From NCBI GenBank assembly GCA_964017145.1, contig OZ024845.1:1116001-1180000 (forward strand): a DNA stretch of 64,000 bases, in the 5' to 3' direction. Shown in pieces: positions 11,185-22,016 of this stretch. A program made the position numbers and the translations under genes. Origin of the DNA: Agrocybe praecox. Taxonomy: Eukaryota; Basidiomycota; Agaricomycetes; Agaricales; Agrocybaceae. The notes beneath the pieces were generated by a model. It saw only the letters and a list, made by a program, of their open reading frames with translations. It searched no databases and was not told where the DNA came from. Position 1 is the stretch's first letter. Every line of letters begins with the position of its first letter.

Positions 11185-12871
11185 AATTTTGTCGTAGAGG
11201 TTGTTATTCTCGGTCCATTGATGATACAAAATTACTAACGCTTTTGTTATCTTTTCTTTTCACAGGTTCCTTGAATATACCAAGTTGTACTTATAGTATA
11301 TTTGTTGTATGTATGGATATGTATGTAAGAAGGAAGGGGCGGAAGGGAACGAGGGACGGAGAGTTTTTTACACAACGGAAATCAAAATGGAAATGCGAAA
11401 CCGCATAAAGGAAAAGAAAGAGGGAGAGACGGCAAAAAGGGATAGTATAAACAGTTGGTAGTTATGGACGAGTCCAGTTCGAAAACCGAATGTCGAGATG
11501 ATATAGAAACAGGAAACAAAAACAAGCGAGACGTTGATAGAGAGAGAGAGAGACGATACGACAAAAGAAAGAAGACAACATGTTTGTAATACAACCACCG
11601 GTAACACAATGAAAGATCGGGGGAACTTTTCCAAGAAAAAGGTGGCGAATAGACGAGAGGTAAAAGACCTTCGTAAGATACAGGTGCAAGTGAGAGAACA
11701 CCGCAGCACCGTCGAAGCCCACAAGGAAGTAAGAGAAAGTCATGGAATAATGAGAACGAGAAAATCGAAAGAGAGCTAGGGGCCCCAGGAGTCTCTGCGC
11801 GTCTAGCTGCGAAAGGAAAGGAAACTCGATATTTTATTAGCCAGTCTTGTCCGACGCCTTGCGCTCAAGTTCCAGCTCTCGAAAGTTCGCGCAAGGGATG
11901 CGACGGATGACTGGTTAACGGGAAGGAAACGTTTGGATTACACCGCCTTAGCCGGTGACATCCTCAACAGAAGGCATTCCAAGCATACCCTCGCTGGTGA
12001 CGAAATCGAAAGGGAAACAGGCCAGAGTACGACGATCCAAGTGGCTTGTTGCGAATCGTCTGGGAGAGAAAGCCACCTGTCGACATCGTGGTTCAGAAGT
12101 TCAGCAGTTAGAATAAAAATTTATTTATTTACGGATACCGGAAGGTCACACGACCGCGTCCAGCCTTGAACCTCACAAGCAAGCATGAACGCAAACTCAC
12201 CGCATTTCATGCATCTTCCAGCCTCACCGACTTAGCTCTATGCTTCACGCAAATTGAAGCACGTCTCTGAAATGTCACATTTGGTCCTATGGTCTTCCAG
12301 CATTGATCAAAATAAACGCCGTCGTCCTACGTTAGGACGTCTACGCAGCGATATACTACTACAAACATGCGGCGCAGCAGCGAGTTGTACCTAGCAAAGA
12401 GGATGACAACGACAAGGACTCAGATTTGGGAAGTAAGGGACCCGCTCGAAGGCCTACCTTTTTTTCTTTCGTTGATCGAGTTTTGGTTGGGTTAAATTTC
12501 TGTGGTCTTTCATGGCGACTTCGATGAGTACTAATACATGAAGGTCCGATTCGAACAAGTCGAAAATGCAATCGATCCGAACTTGGGGGCGTATTTCGTG
12601 ACCATCAGTCAACATTGCTTTGAAGGTCGTCATATTCAAGGGTTTCGTCGCTGGCTCATGGTCGTTGTTACAAGATGGGTAAGCATCCAGTCATCGGTAT
12701 TTCAATAAATGTCAAATCAATCGCTTTCTTCTATGGCACTGCAGGCGTGGGTGGTATGCAGCTCGCTGTGTCGTTTCCGAAACCATTGCCAGTGTAATCC
12801 ACAAACTGTGTACCTTGCGTTTCTTTTATTCTAGCAACTGCACGCCAACCTTCAAAATGATCTGATAGTTG
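11185..12871. other. Intergenic; purine-rich stretch, no recognised gene
   Basis: From about 11,330 to 11,780 the plus strand is strongly purine-rich (GA and AG runs). The segment from 11,286 shares about 30 bp (TGTACTTATAGTATATTTGT and onward) with 18,887. Short ORFs at 11,933-12,169 (plus) and about 12,454-12,670 (minus) read like possible coding pieces but match nothing I know. Confidence 0.4.
11286..11316 (+). repeat. Dispersed repeat copy, also at 18,887
   Basis: TGTACTTATAGTATATTTGT followed by (A/G)TATGTATG occurs here and at 18,887-18,917, in both cases just downstream of a gene and just upstream of a purine-rich tract. It may be a common 3' element or the edge of an old repeat. Confidence 0.5.
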
Positions 12872-13460
12872 AATACCAACATGAATGCATCCTGATTCCC
12901 GGTCGGCAAACAAATATTTACAGAATGCAGGTACGTCGTCCTTGTAAAAATGTAACTCGATTACGTCTAAACTTTGCTACAGACTTCAATTCTATGCGCC
13001 GCCCTACATGTCTCGTCCACGTCCAACCTATATAGGACTGCCTAGCACGGTCAACCACGACGAGAAATTCGATCTTGAGGTCAATATATGCGCAGGAGTT
13101 ACTTCCGTCAGTGGTAAGCCTTTATTTTCTACTGATTTGATCCAAGCTTACCGGAAAAAATCACCAGTCGATGCTATGGAGGTTCTCGACGCACGGCATA
13201 CATATGGACCAGCCCTTCCTGAACCTCTTCTCGCTTTTGTCAACATTGACAAACTCTCACCGTCAGTGGACCTCCGTCTTCATGACATTCACTATCCTCC
13301 TGGGCCAACCTTCGTGTTTTGTCATGAGGAAATATGGCGAGTTTCGTTCACCACCGGCCCCCGTAGTCTCTTGACACCATTCTACAGATCCCTTTCTTCC
13401 AAATCATCGCTTGTAGCCTCGAAGTCTCCTCAAGAACTCCGCTCGAAATCTACACAATAG
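12872..13460 (+). pseudogene. Copper radical oxidase (glyoxal/galactose oxidase-like) C-terminal remnant
   Basis: The readable piece is the C-terminal immunoglobulin-like domain (DUF1929) of copper radical oxidases. A first exon reads NTNMNAS, stop, FPVGKQIFTEC. After an intron (12931-12982) come FYAPPYMSRPRPTYIGLPST, VTSVS, an intron from about 13,113, and then FSTHGIHMDQ, which contains the family's copper-binding His. A following PPGPTFVF block lies in a different frame from FSTHGIHMDQ, so a frameshift separates them. The TGA at 12893-12895 is a second lesion. No convincing kelch propeller or Cys-Tyr cofactor region is visible upstream, so this is a truncated and broken copy. Intact relatives are secreted enzymes that make H2O2 for lignin-degrading peroxidases. 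Confidence 0.65.
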
Positions 13461-14076
13461 TTCCCAGTTTGTCGTCAGAGACAGCAAACACCGGAATAAA
13501 TGGACAGTAGCTAGGTCCTTCGGCGGATGTCAGCGACTGATGTAGTGTAAAAGAATGCAAGTCAACTCAAGAATTGAATACCTCAGATTATGCGTACCTT
13601 TCACGTTCACGTAGAAAATCTCCCATGAACATTCCTTCTACCTCTTCTAGTTTCTAAACATATGGGTCTCTGTCAATATGCTGTAGTATCACGCCCCTCC
13701 TTTGAACTTGAGTTCAGACCAGTGAGTTCGTAATACAACCTAGTCTTAGAAGGAGAAGTCAATGGAGATCAGTGTCCACATGAGTCAACCAGGGTATTTG
13801 TCCAGGTAGATTCGATCTGGCCTGCTTTTTAAGTTTTAACTCGTAGAATCTTCTATAGGGTATGGCGAGTAATGTAGTGCAGTCCCAGATATTACGCATT
13901 GACGTGTTATATCGTCCGACGTTGGTGGAAAGAAAACCGCGAACGCGTTTCGGGATAGGCAAAGGTCACTGTCACTGAAGTGTTACTTGGATGTTACTCC
14001 TGTTCATCACCTTGATCAGTCCTTTAATCCTTACGTCTTTCACACTCGTTGCTCGATACAAAGTATCTTGTACAGA

Positions 14077-17000
14077 ATGTCTACACCAGCACAAACCTCT
14101 GCAATATCTCCTGAACGCTACCAACAAATTCGCGACAAATTTGGCCGCTTCCGTGTTCTCATTATAGGCCGACGCAACTCAGGCAAAACAACTGTCCTCC
14201 AGAGAGTCTGTGACACAACTGAGAAACCGATTATAACAAATAAGAAGGGGAAACAAGTGAGCATATATCATAATTCTCCATTTTATATTCCTTAGTTCCT
14301 TGCTCTAGATGACGCCCGAAGATCATATACTCAAGCCCACAACTGAGGTCAGGTCTTTTTGTCTGCTGGTGTAGGTTTAGATTTGGGCTCAATTAACATC
14401 TCAGCGAGGTATACATGACATCAACGACGAGATGGTCTTTGAAAGCAACGAGAAATTTGTGTTTCATGACTCTCGCGGATTCGAGAGTGGTGGGGTTGAC
14501 GAGCTAAAAGCAGTACAGGATTTTATCGAGGGGCGATCGCAAGAGCGGCGACTGGATGACCAATTGCATGCCATATGGTACCGTGTCCTGATTGCTTTGA
14601 GGAGGTATTACCTTGACATGATCAACACTAGGTATTGCATTGCAGTTGATAATTCGAGGCCTATAACACATGCAGAGAAGCAATTTTTCTCTGAATGTGG
14701 AACAGGAAAAGGTGCACACTTATTGACATAATGATTATAACATTATTTCTAATGATAAATAGTTCCAGTTGTTGTCATTTTCACTAAAATGCATGTCAAA
14801 GATAGGGAGGAATGGAAAAAAAATAAGACTCAACCAGCTGCACAGCGTCATGCTTCTGCCATCAAGCAGGTGGAACAAGGTGCATGGTTGGAATTGCAGA
14901 AATTAAAGTATCCACCATCAGCAGCAGTGTATCTGGGAGGTAATGTGTAATCAATCAAACTGTATAATTATTTGAATCTGACTGACTGCTTTATTTGGTA
15001 GAAATTAAGCCAGAGAACATCAAGTGTGATATTCTCATACATAAAACCTTGAATTCTCTTGGTGATGAGAATCTACGTCACCTTTTGGTTTTAACACAGC
15101 AAGCAAATTTGGAGTTGTGCATGAAAAGGGCATTTGACAGGTATTGAATTGAAGATAGAAAATCTCTGGAGTGAATTACTGAAATAATATTTGAAAGGCA
15201 TCTCATACCACTGCTATCAAGTAAAGAAAGCATACATGTTCAAGAAATAATAGAATGTTTTCCTTATACTGTGGTATATCCTTTATTCAATATTTTTGCT
15301 ACAAAATAATATATTAATTGAATATTTTTAGAAATTTTGGAATGTAAGTTTCTGCTCCATAATATATTTATAGTCTTTGTTTAGTAACTGGTTATGGTTC
15401 CATTATTAATAGCATGTGTGTAGAATTCATTGTTCTCTGCCTTTGTTCTTTGGCTCAATGCTTCTGTGTTTGGCTTTATTTCATAGCTGGTGCATAGAAT
15501 CCATTGTTCTCAGCCTTTGTTCTTTGGCCTAATTCTTCTATATTTGGCTTTGTTTCATAGCTGGTGCACAGAATTCATTCTTCTGTGCCTTTGTTCTTTG
15601 GCCTGATTCTTCTGTATTTTGCTTTTTTTCATAGGATGTGTGTAGTATTCATTCCTCTTTGTCTTTGTTCTTGGGCTGAATTCTTCTGTGTTGTGCATTG
15701 CTTCATAGTATGTGTGTATAATTGATTCTGCTTGGTCTTTGTTTTTTTGGCTTAATTCTTCTGTGTTTTGCTTTGTTTCATAGCCTGTATGTAGAATTGA
15801 TTCTTCTCTGCTTTTGTTCTTTGGCTTAATATTTCTGTGTTTTGTTTTGTTTTATAGCTGGTGCATGGAATTCATTCTTTTCTGCCTTTGTTTTTTGGCT
15901 TAATTGTTCTGTGTTGTGCTTTTTTTCATAGCTGGTGCATAATTTTTTTTTGTTTTTTGTGTCTGTTCTTTGGCTTAATTCTTCTGTGTCTGGCTTTGTT
16001 TCATAGCATGTGTGTAGAATTCATTCTTCTCTGTCTTCATTCTTTGGCTTCATTCTGCTGTATTCACCTTTCTTTCATAGCGGGTGTGTAGAATTTATTT
16101 TCCTCTGCCTTTGATCTTTATCTTTGATCTTCTGTGTTTGGCTTTGTTTTATAGCTGGTGCATAGAATTCATTTTTCTTTATCTTTTTTCTTTGGCTTAA
16201 TTTTTCTGTTTTTTTGCTTTGTTTCATAGGAGGTGTGTAGAATTCATTTTTCTCTGCCCTCTCTCTTTGGCTTAATTTTTCTGTTTTTGGCTTTGTTTCA
16301 TAGCCTGTTAGTAGTAATCATTCTTCTTGATTTTTGGTTTTTTTGGCTTAATTCTTTTGTGTTTTTCTTTGTTTCATAGAAGGTGTGTAGAATTCAATTT
16401 TATCTGCCCTTTTTTTTTTGGCTTAATTGTTCTGTGTTTGGCTTTGTTTCATAGCCTGTGGGTAGAATTCATGCTTCTCTGTCTCTTTTCTTTGGCTTAA
16501 TTTTTCTGTGTTTTTCTTTCTTTTATAGCTGGTGCGTAGAATTCATTCTTCTTTGACTTTGTTCTTTGGCTTTATTCTTCTGTATTTTACTTTGTTTCAT
16601 AGATGGTGCATAAAATTCATTTCTCTCTGTCTTTGATCTTTGGCTTAGTTGTTCTGTGTTTGGCTTTGTTTCATAGCCTGTGCGTAAAATTATTTGTTCT
16701 TTGTCTTTGTTCTGTGGCTTAATTCTTCTGTATTTTGCTTTATTTCATAGCTGGTGCATGGAATACATTCTTCTATGCCTTGGTTCTTTGGCTTAATTCT
16801 TTTGTGTTTTGCTTTATTTCATAGCATGTGTGTAGAATTCATTCTTCTTTGGCTTTGTTTTAACTTAATTCTTCTGTGTTTTGCTTTCTTTCATAGCAGG
16901 TGCATGGAATTCAGTCTTTTCTGCCTTTTTTTTTTTTTTGGCTTAATTCTTTTGTTTTTGGCTTTGCTTTATAGATGGTGCATAGAATTCATTTTTCTTT

Positions 17001-18450
17001 TCCTTTCTGTTTTGGCTTAATTCTTCTGTTTTTGGCTTTGTTTTATAGAATGTGCATAGAATTCATTCTCTCCTTTTGTTCTGTGTCTTAATTCCTCTGT
17101 GTTTTGCTTTGTTTCATAGCCTGTGTGTACAATTTGTTCTTCTCTGTCATTGTTCTGTGGCTTAATTCTTCTGTATTTTGCATTGTTTTATAGTTGGTAT
17201 GTAGAATCCAGTTTTTCCCCACTTTGTTCTTTGATTTAATTCTTCTGTGTTTGGCTTTGTTTCATAGCCTGTGTGTACAATTTTTTCTTCTCTGTCTTCT
17301 GTGGCTTAATTCTTCTGTGTTTGGCTTTGTTTCATAGCTGGTGCATGAAATTCATTTTGTTCTGCCTTCATTCTATAGTCTAATTCTCCTGTATTTGGCT
17401 TTGTTTCATAGGAGGTGTGTAAAATTTATTCTTCTCCACCTTTGTTCTTTAGTTGAATTATTCTGTGTTTGACTTTGTTTCATAGGATGTGTGTAACATT
17501 CATTCTTCCCTCTCTTTGTTCCTTTACTTAATTCTTCTGTTTTTTTTTTTCTTTCTCATAGGTCGTATGTACATTTTTTTAAATTTTAAACTTTTAATTT
17601 GATGACTTATTATTTATTTATTTTCGATTTTTTTCAATAGTCTGTCAGTGAATTTCTTTCCTTATAATATTTCAATGTGATTAATTGAAAATTGAAAATA
17701 ACTTCAACTTTTTAGCAAAAACTGATTTCCACAATTACCTCTGTCATTGAACAAATGGTAAAATTTATTAATATATTTTCACACATTATATATCTAATTT
17801 TTCTCAGTTTAATGGATTTCCTGAAAGCAAAATGCAAAAAGCATTGTGCTCTGTTATATGTTTGCTTTTATTTTATTTTAATGTCAACATACATCTAATA
17901 TATTTATTTAGGTTTGATTATATGCTCAGAACATCTTTTTTATTTGTTCAACACGTACTTTAATGTCTCATTGGAAACTTACTTTTTGGAGATTTTGAAG
18001 CTTTATCAAAAATTATCTCATTCACATGTTTTAATTGCCACATCAGCTGCATTGGCATCATACAATAGTAAGTTTTAAAAATTGTGAATAACATTTTTTC
18101 ACATAATTTAATTTAAACAGAAGTAGAAGAGCTCAAATTCAAAGGAAAGAAGGCAGTTTATAAAATGGTGCACTTGTTTGACCAATTTCGTATGTTTTCC
18201 CCTTTTTATTTAGATTAACTTGTTTATATAACACTTTACTAGCTGAAAATTTCCAGCCAACTACTGCTCATCAGTTATTGAATGATACTCTTTGGACTAT
18301 AATATTGGAAAATAGGCTCTGTATGTCCTGTTTATACTCATATATATGACTAATTACTTACATAGTACTATTTCTCACCCAGCTGTGGACAATCTTGAAG
18401 AGGAAATCAAAGCAGCCAAGGCTATTTATGCTGCTGAACAGTTACAGTAG
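14077..18450 (+). CDS. P-loop GTPase-like protein, many exons
   Basis: The start MSTPAQTS at 14077 leads to FRVLIIGRRNSGKTTVLQRV (Walker A, GxxxxGKT). FHDSRGFESGG gives the G3 DxxG, and VVVIFTKMHVK gives a G4-like TKxx. This is the G-domain pattern of a fungal family related to AIG1/dynamin-type G proteins of unknown role. Readable exons: 14077-14256, one or two uncertain small exons near 14,300-14,430, then to 14711, 14763-14939, 15002-15140, 15198-15273, a 12-bp exon 15332-15343, 17716-17757, 17808 to about 17861, and four more ending LEEEIKAAKAIYAAEQLQ-stop at 18448-18450. Joints between 14,257 and 14,431 are unclear. The C-terminal exons look helical (QKLISTITSVIEQM, VSLETYFLEILKLYQKL) and are much more AT-rich than the G-domain exons. 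The intron 15344-17715 is filled with tandem repeats. Confidence 0.75.
15405..17575 (+). repeat. Intronic tandem array, about 30 copies of a ~73-bp unit
   Basis: The unit contains TAGAATTCATTCTTCT, then TTTGTTCTTTGGCTTAATTC, then TGTTTGGCTTTGTTTCATAG. Spacing between the TTTCATAG blocks is 72-76 bp over about 2.1 kb, giving roughly 29-30 diverged copies. The whole array sits in one intron (15344-17715) of the GTPase gene. Each unit ends in a polypyrimidine-like run plus TAG, so each carries a potential 3' splice site. There are no spacers of unrelated sequence, so it is not a CRISPR array. Confidence 0.95.
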
Positions 18451-19082
18451 CCCAACTAAGACCCAACAAATACTGATGAAGAAGCCAAAAGAGAATGAAA
18501 AGGCACCAACAAATCAAGTCCTCAACAAATACAATAAATTTCTGTAATCCAGAATTTTTTCTCTCTCAATTTTTTGAAAGTACCATCACCCAAAAAAAAC
18601 AGAAAAAAGGATCCTGACTATATATATACTGCTCCTGACATTCTATATAACACAATGTAAATAAATAAAATCTTTTCCATATACACATTGAAACACAAGG
18701 AAATGAAACAGTGCATGATTTTATACCTAAGTTATACCAATGATAACATGTTCTTCTTTCTCCTTTCTATCTAGGGTGTACACACTATCTCATCAAAATT
18801 CCCTCAGTCAGATTATTTCAAGGCCATATCAGCAGCCACACAAGTTCCCAAACACATGCATGTGCTCACTAAAATGCCATTTAAACTGTACTTATAGTAT
18901 ATTTGTTATATGTATGCATGATGAAATGGATAGGTTGGAAGAAAAGTGAGCATAAAGTGGTGGAAAGAACAGAAAGGGAGGAGGGTGAGAATAAAGGTAA
19001 GGTGGGTATGGAGAAAGGAATTCAAATATAAGAAAGAAAGTGAGAAAGACAAGAGGGAACAGTGGACTGAGATTTCTGTATA
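18451..19082. other. Intergenic, AT-rich then purine-rich
   Basis: No gene seen. It includes the second copy of the dispersed TGTACTTATAG repeat (18,887-18,917), followed by a purine-rich stretch at about 18,930-19,075. Confidence 0.5.
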
Positions 19083-19222
19083 TGTCAGGGTTTCCCTAAT
19101 TTCCCTTTATTTTTCTATATTTATTTCGCATTTTTCCCTTTCTTACTTATGTAGATATCTTATCTCTTTTATCTTATCTCTTACCTCTTTGATTAGATAC
19201 TTATTACTTTACATTCTTCTGA
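19083..19222 (+). mobile_element. Truncated gypsy LTR fragment
   Basis: It starts TGTCAGGGTTTCCCTAATTT and continues with CATTTTTCCC and GTAGATATCTTATCTC, the same series as the solo LTR at 50,249-50,730 and the reverse complement of the LTR at 21,536-22,000. Similarity fades at about 19,220 (GAGCACAGCCTCA instead of GAGCACTGCCTCA), where a short tandem repeat begins. No CCTGACA end is present. Confidence 0.8.
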
Positions 19223-19320
19223 GCACAGCCTCAGCACAGCCTTGCATAGCTTGCACAGCCCTGCACAGCTTGCACAGCCTTGCACAGCCTGCACAGCTTG
19301 CATAGCTTTAGCACAGCCTC
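19208..19320 (+). repeat. Short tandem repeat, GCACAGCCT-type
   Basis: About ten imperfect 10-12 bp units of the form GCACAGCCTT/GCACAGCTT in a row, seeded by the GAGCACAGCCTCAGC end of the adjoining LTR fragment. Confidence 0.8.
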
Positions 19321-19339
19321 CTTCATTCTACATCATTCC

Positions 19340-19700
19340 CTCAACGACAACACAGTGACAACGACATGATGACGGGGCAATGACGGTGACAATGACGACA
19401 ACTCGCCAATGCCAATGCCAACGATGAACACCAGCAAACGAGGCGGCGGGCTTGGGGGCAAGGGCGTGACGTGGCGAGGTGAGGGGCGGGGCATTTAGGA
19501 CGACGACGAGGTGAGTACCCCTCTGTTTTCTCGCTCCCCGCCACTGTCTATAGGCTGCGCCTCTCTATCCCTCCTCTCCCATCCCCTTCCTCCTCCCCAC
19601 CCACTTTCCTTCTCTGCCCTATCCCCTCCCATCTCCTTCTCTTCCCTCTATCCTCCCCTTTCCATACTCCCTTCCTCCCTTTTTCTCCAATTAAAAATAA
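19340..19700. other. GC-rich then CT-rich non-coding stretch
   Basis: A short GC-rich island (about 19,430-19,560) is followed by a pyrimidine-rich run (CCTCTCCC, CTTCCTCC units) to about 19,690. Open frames here are low-complexity shadows. No gene is supported. Confidence 0.5.
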
Positions 19701-19859
19701 GTATATAAGTATATAAACATCATGTATATTATGCATCTTCTTAATTAATTGAATTTCGCTTTTTTATATGTTTTTTTGTGTGATTCCTATGTTTTTGGAT
19801 GGGTTTGGTGATCATAGTGATATGGATGATGTGGATTAATAGTTCTTTGTACTCATAAT

Positions 19860-20010
19860 AGACTCATGTTTACTCAGAACTGCTCAGAAATACTCAGAAA
19901 TACTCAGAAATGGTCAGAAACATTCAGAAAATTTAACAGTCTAGCTACAATTGTCCTCAAATATACTAAATCCACTCAGAATCACTCAGAATCACTCAGA
20001 AATTTACTTG
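19860..20010 (+). repeat. Tandem decamer repeat CTCAGAAATA-type
   Basis: Successive ACTCAGAA(A/T) units (CTCAGAACTG, CTCAGAAATA, CTCAGAATCA) occur in two clusters, 19,874-19,935 and 19,974-20,005. Confidence 0.8.
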
Positions 20011-20081
20011 TCTGATCAGTTCCGAGCGGTAGCTGTGGGGCAGTGTGAAGTACTGCTGCATATGTACGCCATGGCTTTCTT

Positions 20082-20621
20082 ATGTGCTTCAGATGGTGGA
20101 ATGGCGCCATTGCTCTGTACACCCATATGTATAACTGTGGGTGTGTCAGGATCCGTCCACACGACCCCAGCCGACTTTTGCTTCTTCCAACCTTCTACCG
20201 CCGTCGTGATCGTTTTATCACCAGACCGGATGGATCCGAATCCAGACCCTTTACGCTAGATTCCCCTATTAAGCTGCCTAAGGTGGGTAACCATTCATAC
20301 CTGATCTACGTCGACTTGTCTCCTATTCTATCCTCAGATATCTGTGTTCGCAAGATTGCTCCGGCAGCATCTCTGTGTTCCCGGAACGTCAAGATCATTC
20401 ATTCTCCAGTAACCCCTACTCCTCCCTCCAAAACCATCAGACTGCTTCTCCTCCTAGGCCCAGATAGCCCACCAGCTCAGCCTCGTAAATTCTCACCTCT
20501 TCCAAGGAGGCTCAATGGAATGCTGATGCGAAGGTTGCTTGCTTTCCCACATGACCTGGTTTCAGATGAAGATGAACTTGCCGATGATGAGTCAATCACT
20601 TTTCCGAGCTGCCGTGTATAG
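20082..20621 (+). CDS. Unrecognised 179-residue open frame
   Basis: An ATG-started open frame of 179 residues with fairly balanced composition. It includes LPKVGNHSYLIYVDLSPIL, a run of leucines (IRLLLLLGPDSPP) and an acidic C-terminus (VSDEDELADDESITF). I recognise no domain. It lies between short tandem repeats and a gypsy element and may be a fragment of a transposon-associated or host gene. Coding status is uncertain. Confidence 0.3.
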   Translation: MCFRWWNGAIALYTHMYNCGCVRIRPHDPSRLLLLPTFYRRRDRFITRPDGSESRPFTLDSPIKLPKVGNHSYLIYVDLSPILSSDICVRKIAPAASLCSRNVKIIHSPVTPTPPSKTIRLLLLLGPDSPPAQPRKFSPLPRRLNGMLMRRLLAFPHDLVSDEDELADDESITFPSCRV

Positions 20622-20639
20622 ATGAAGCACTTCGCACAA

Positions 20640-21535
20640 TGATTCTTGGTCTATATTGAGTAAGTATCTCCAAATTTATCATTACATACCCACATTAGTA
20701 CCTCTGTCTTTATGTTTCTTTACGTTTTACATACACTCTTCGCCCGTGTTCTAGATTGCAACATTTTAGTTAATTGCCTATTCCGCATTGCATTCACATC
20801 TCGTACTCATAGTTACTTCAGCGGTTCTCCTTGTCTGCCTCATTGTCTTTTTGTTTTAGGTTCATTTATGGTACTATTTTTTTTAATGTCATACCCTCAT
20901 TGCATCATGCTTCAGATGAAAGTGCCGCCTCTATTTTATATCAATGACATACATGTGAATTACATTGGCGCCAGGAACTTGCGATCATATGCAAGTATGT
21001 CCAGTTACTAGATCCAATTAACGGAATTACCTAAACGAGCATAGCATGTTAGGAACATGTTATCATATGTGGACATGCCAAGTTAGTCCAGACACAATCA
21101 AAGCGAATAACGGACTTACCTGAACAAGCCTAGCAAGTTCAACGTCGATGCTGAACACCGTCAATCGGGAATAATGAATTGAGATCTCAGATCTCAGGTC
21201 TCATTTATCCGATTCTTGCGTTGACAAGAAACCCCCCCCTTCAAACTAGTGACAATCGAATATGTGGTCCCTGGATGCTCTTGCTGTTGTTGCTGTGAGC
21301 TGAAATTATCATGATATTACCTTGTTCTCAGCTCTGGCCTCTAGTTACCATGCATGTAAAGTAGTAATATATATTCTATGTAAAGATCTTATTTTAGGAC
21401 TGAAATCAGACTCAGAAAGGGTGAAAGGTGAAAATGATACCTAACTTCGATTAGGGTTGGACCGTTGAATGCTACATTCGTGTTTGTATATTTCTATATT
21501 TTGTGATACACACCGCAACTAGTATAGCTTGATGC
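20640..21535. other. Intergenic, no gene seen
   Basis: AT-rich. It contains two related ~60-bp pieces around 21,010-21,140 (variants of AACGGAATTACCTAAACGAG and AACGGACTTACCTGAACAAG), likely an old local duplication. Confidence 0.4.
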
Positions 21536-21589
21536 TGTCAGGGCAACACTAAGATCAGTGTGACAAGGCCACCAACAAAGACAAAGCAA

Positions 21590-21629
<40 letters not shown>

Positions 21630-22000
21630 TGAAGAGAGAGAGAGACACTCAATGGTTTTAAGAGATCACACCAATGATAGTGGATATCCTAAGAGATTGA
21701 AGCTGGGGCTACAGCTACCTACATGTCCAGTATATATACCCTACAGCTATTCTAGAATATTCCTACATTACATCATGAAACAGAAGAATGAGTAATACAA
21801 TGACATCATGAAACAAGGAGAAGAATGATGTGGAGTGATTGAGGCAGTGCTCATGGGAAATAAAGATGATAAGTATCTAATCAAATAATAATCAAGAGAT
21901 AATCAAAGATATGAAACAGATAAGATATCTACACATCTATCAAAGGGAAAAATGCGAAATAAATATAGAAAAATAAGGAAAAATAGGGGAAACCCTGACA
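21536..22000 (-). mobile_element. 3' LTR of a Ty3/gypsy chromovirus-type element
   Basis: A 465-bp LTR with the inverted ends TGTCAGGG...CCCTGACA, lying directly after the pol stop codon of the minus-strand element. It contains a GA microsatellite at about 21,594-21,645. No matching 5' LTR is present in the window, so target duplications cannot be tested. The same family gives the solo LTR at 50,249 and the fragment at 19,083. Confidence 0.9.
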
Positions 22001-22016
22001 TCACCCCCTCTCTAAG
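22001..22016 (-). other. Polypurine tract of the gypsy element
   Basis: Reading the minus strand, AGAGAGGGGGTGA immediately precedes the LTR end TGTCAGGG, as expected for the plus-strand priming tract. The pol stop codon TGA forms the last three bases of this tract. Confidence 0.75.

Noticed and set aside
11534..11779. 81-residue Arg/Glu-rich plus ORF
   Set aside because: Purine-rich low-complexity tract without start context or homology.
15405..17575. CRISPR-like or repeat-domain coding array
   Set aside because: Direct tandem repeats without unique spacers in a eukaryotic intron; open frames (VCIEFILL-like) are T-rich artefacts.
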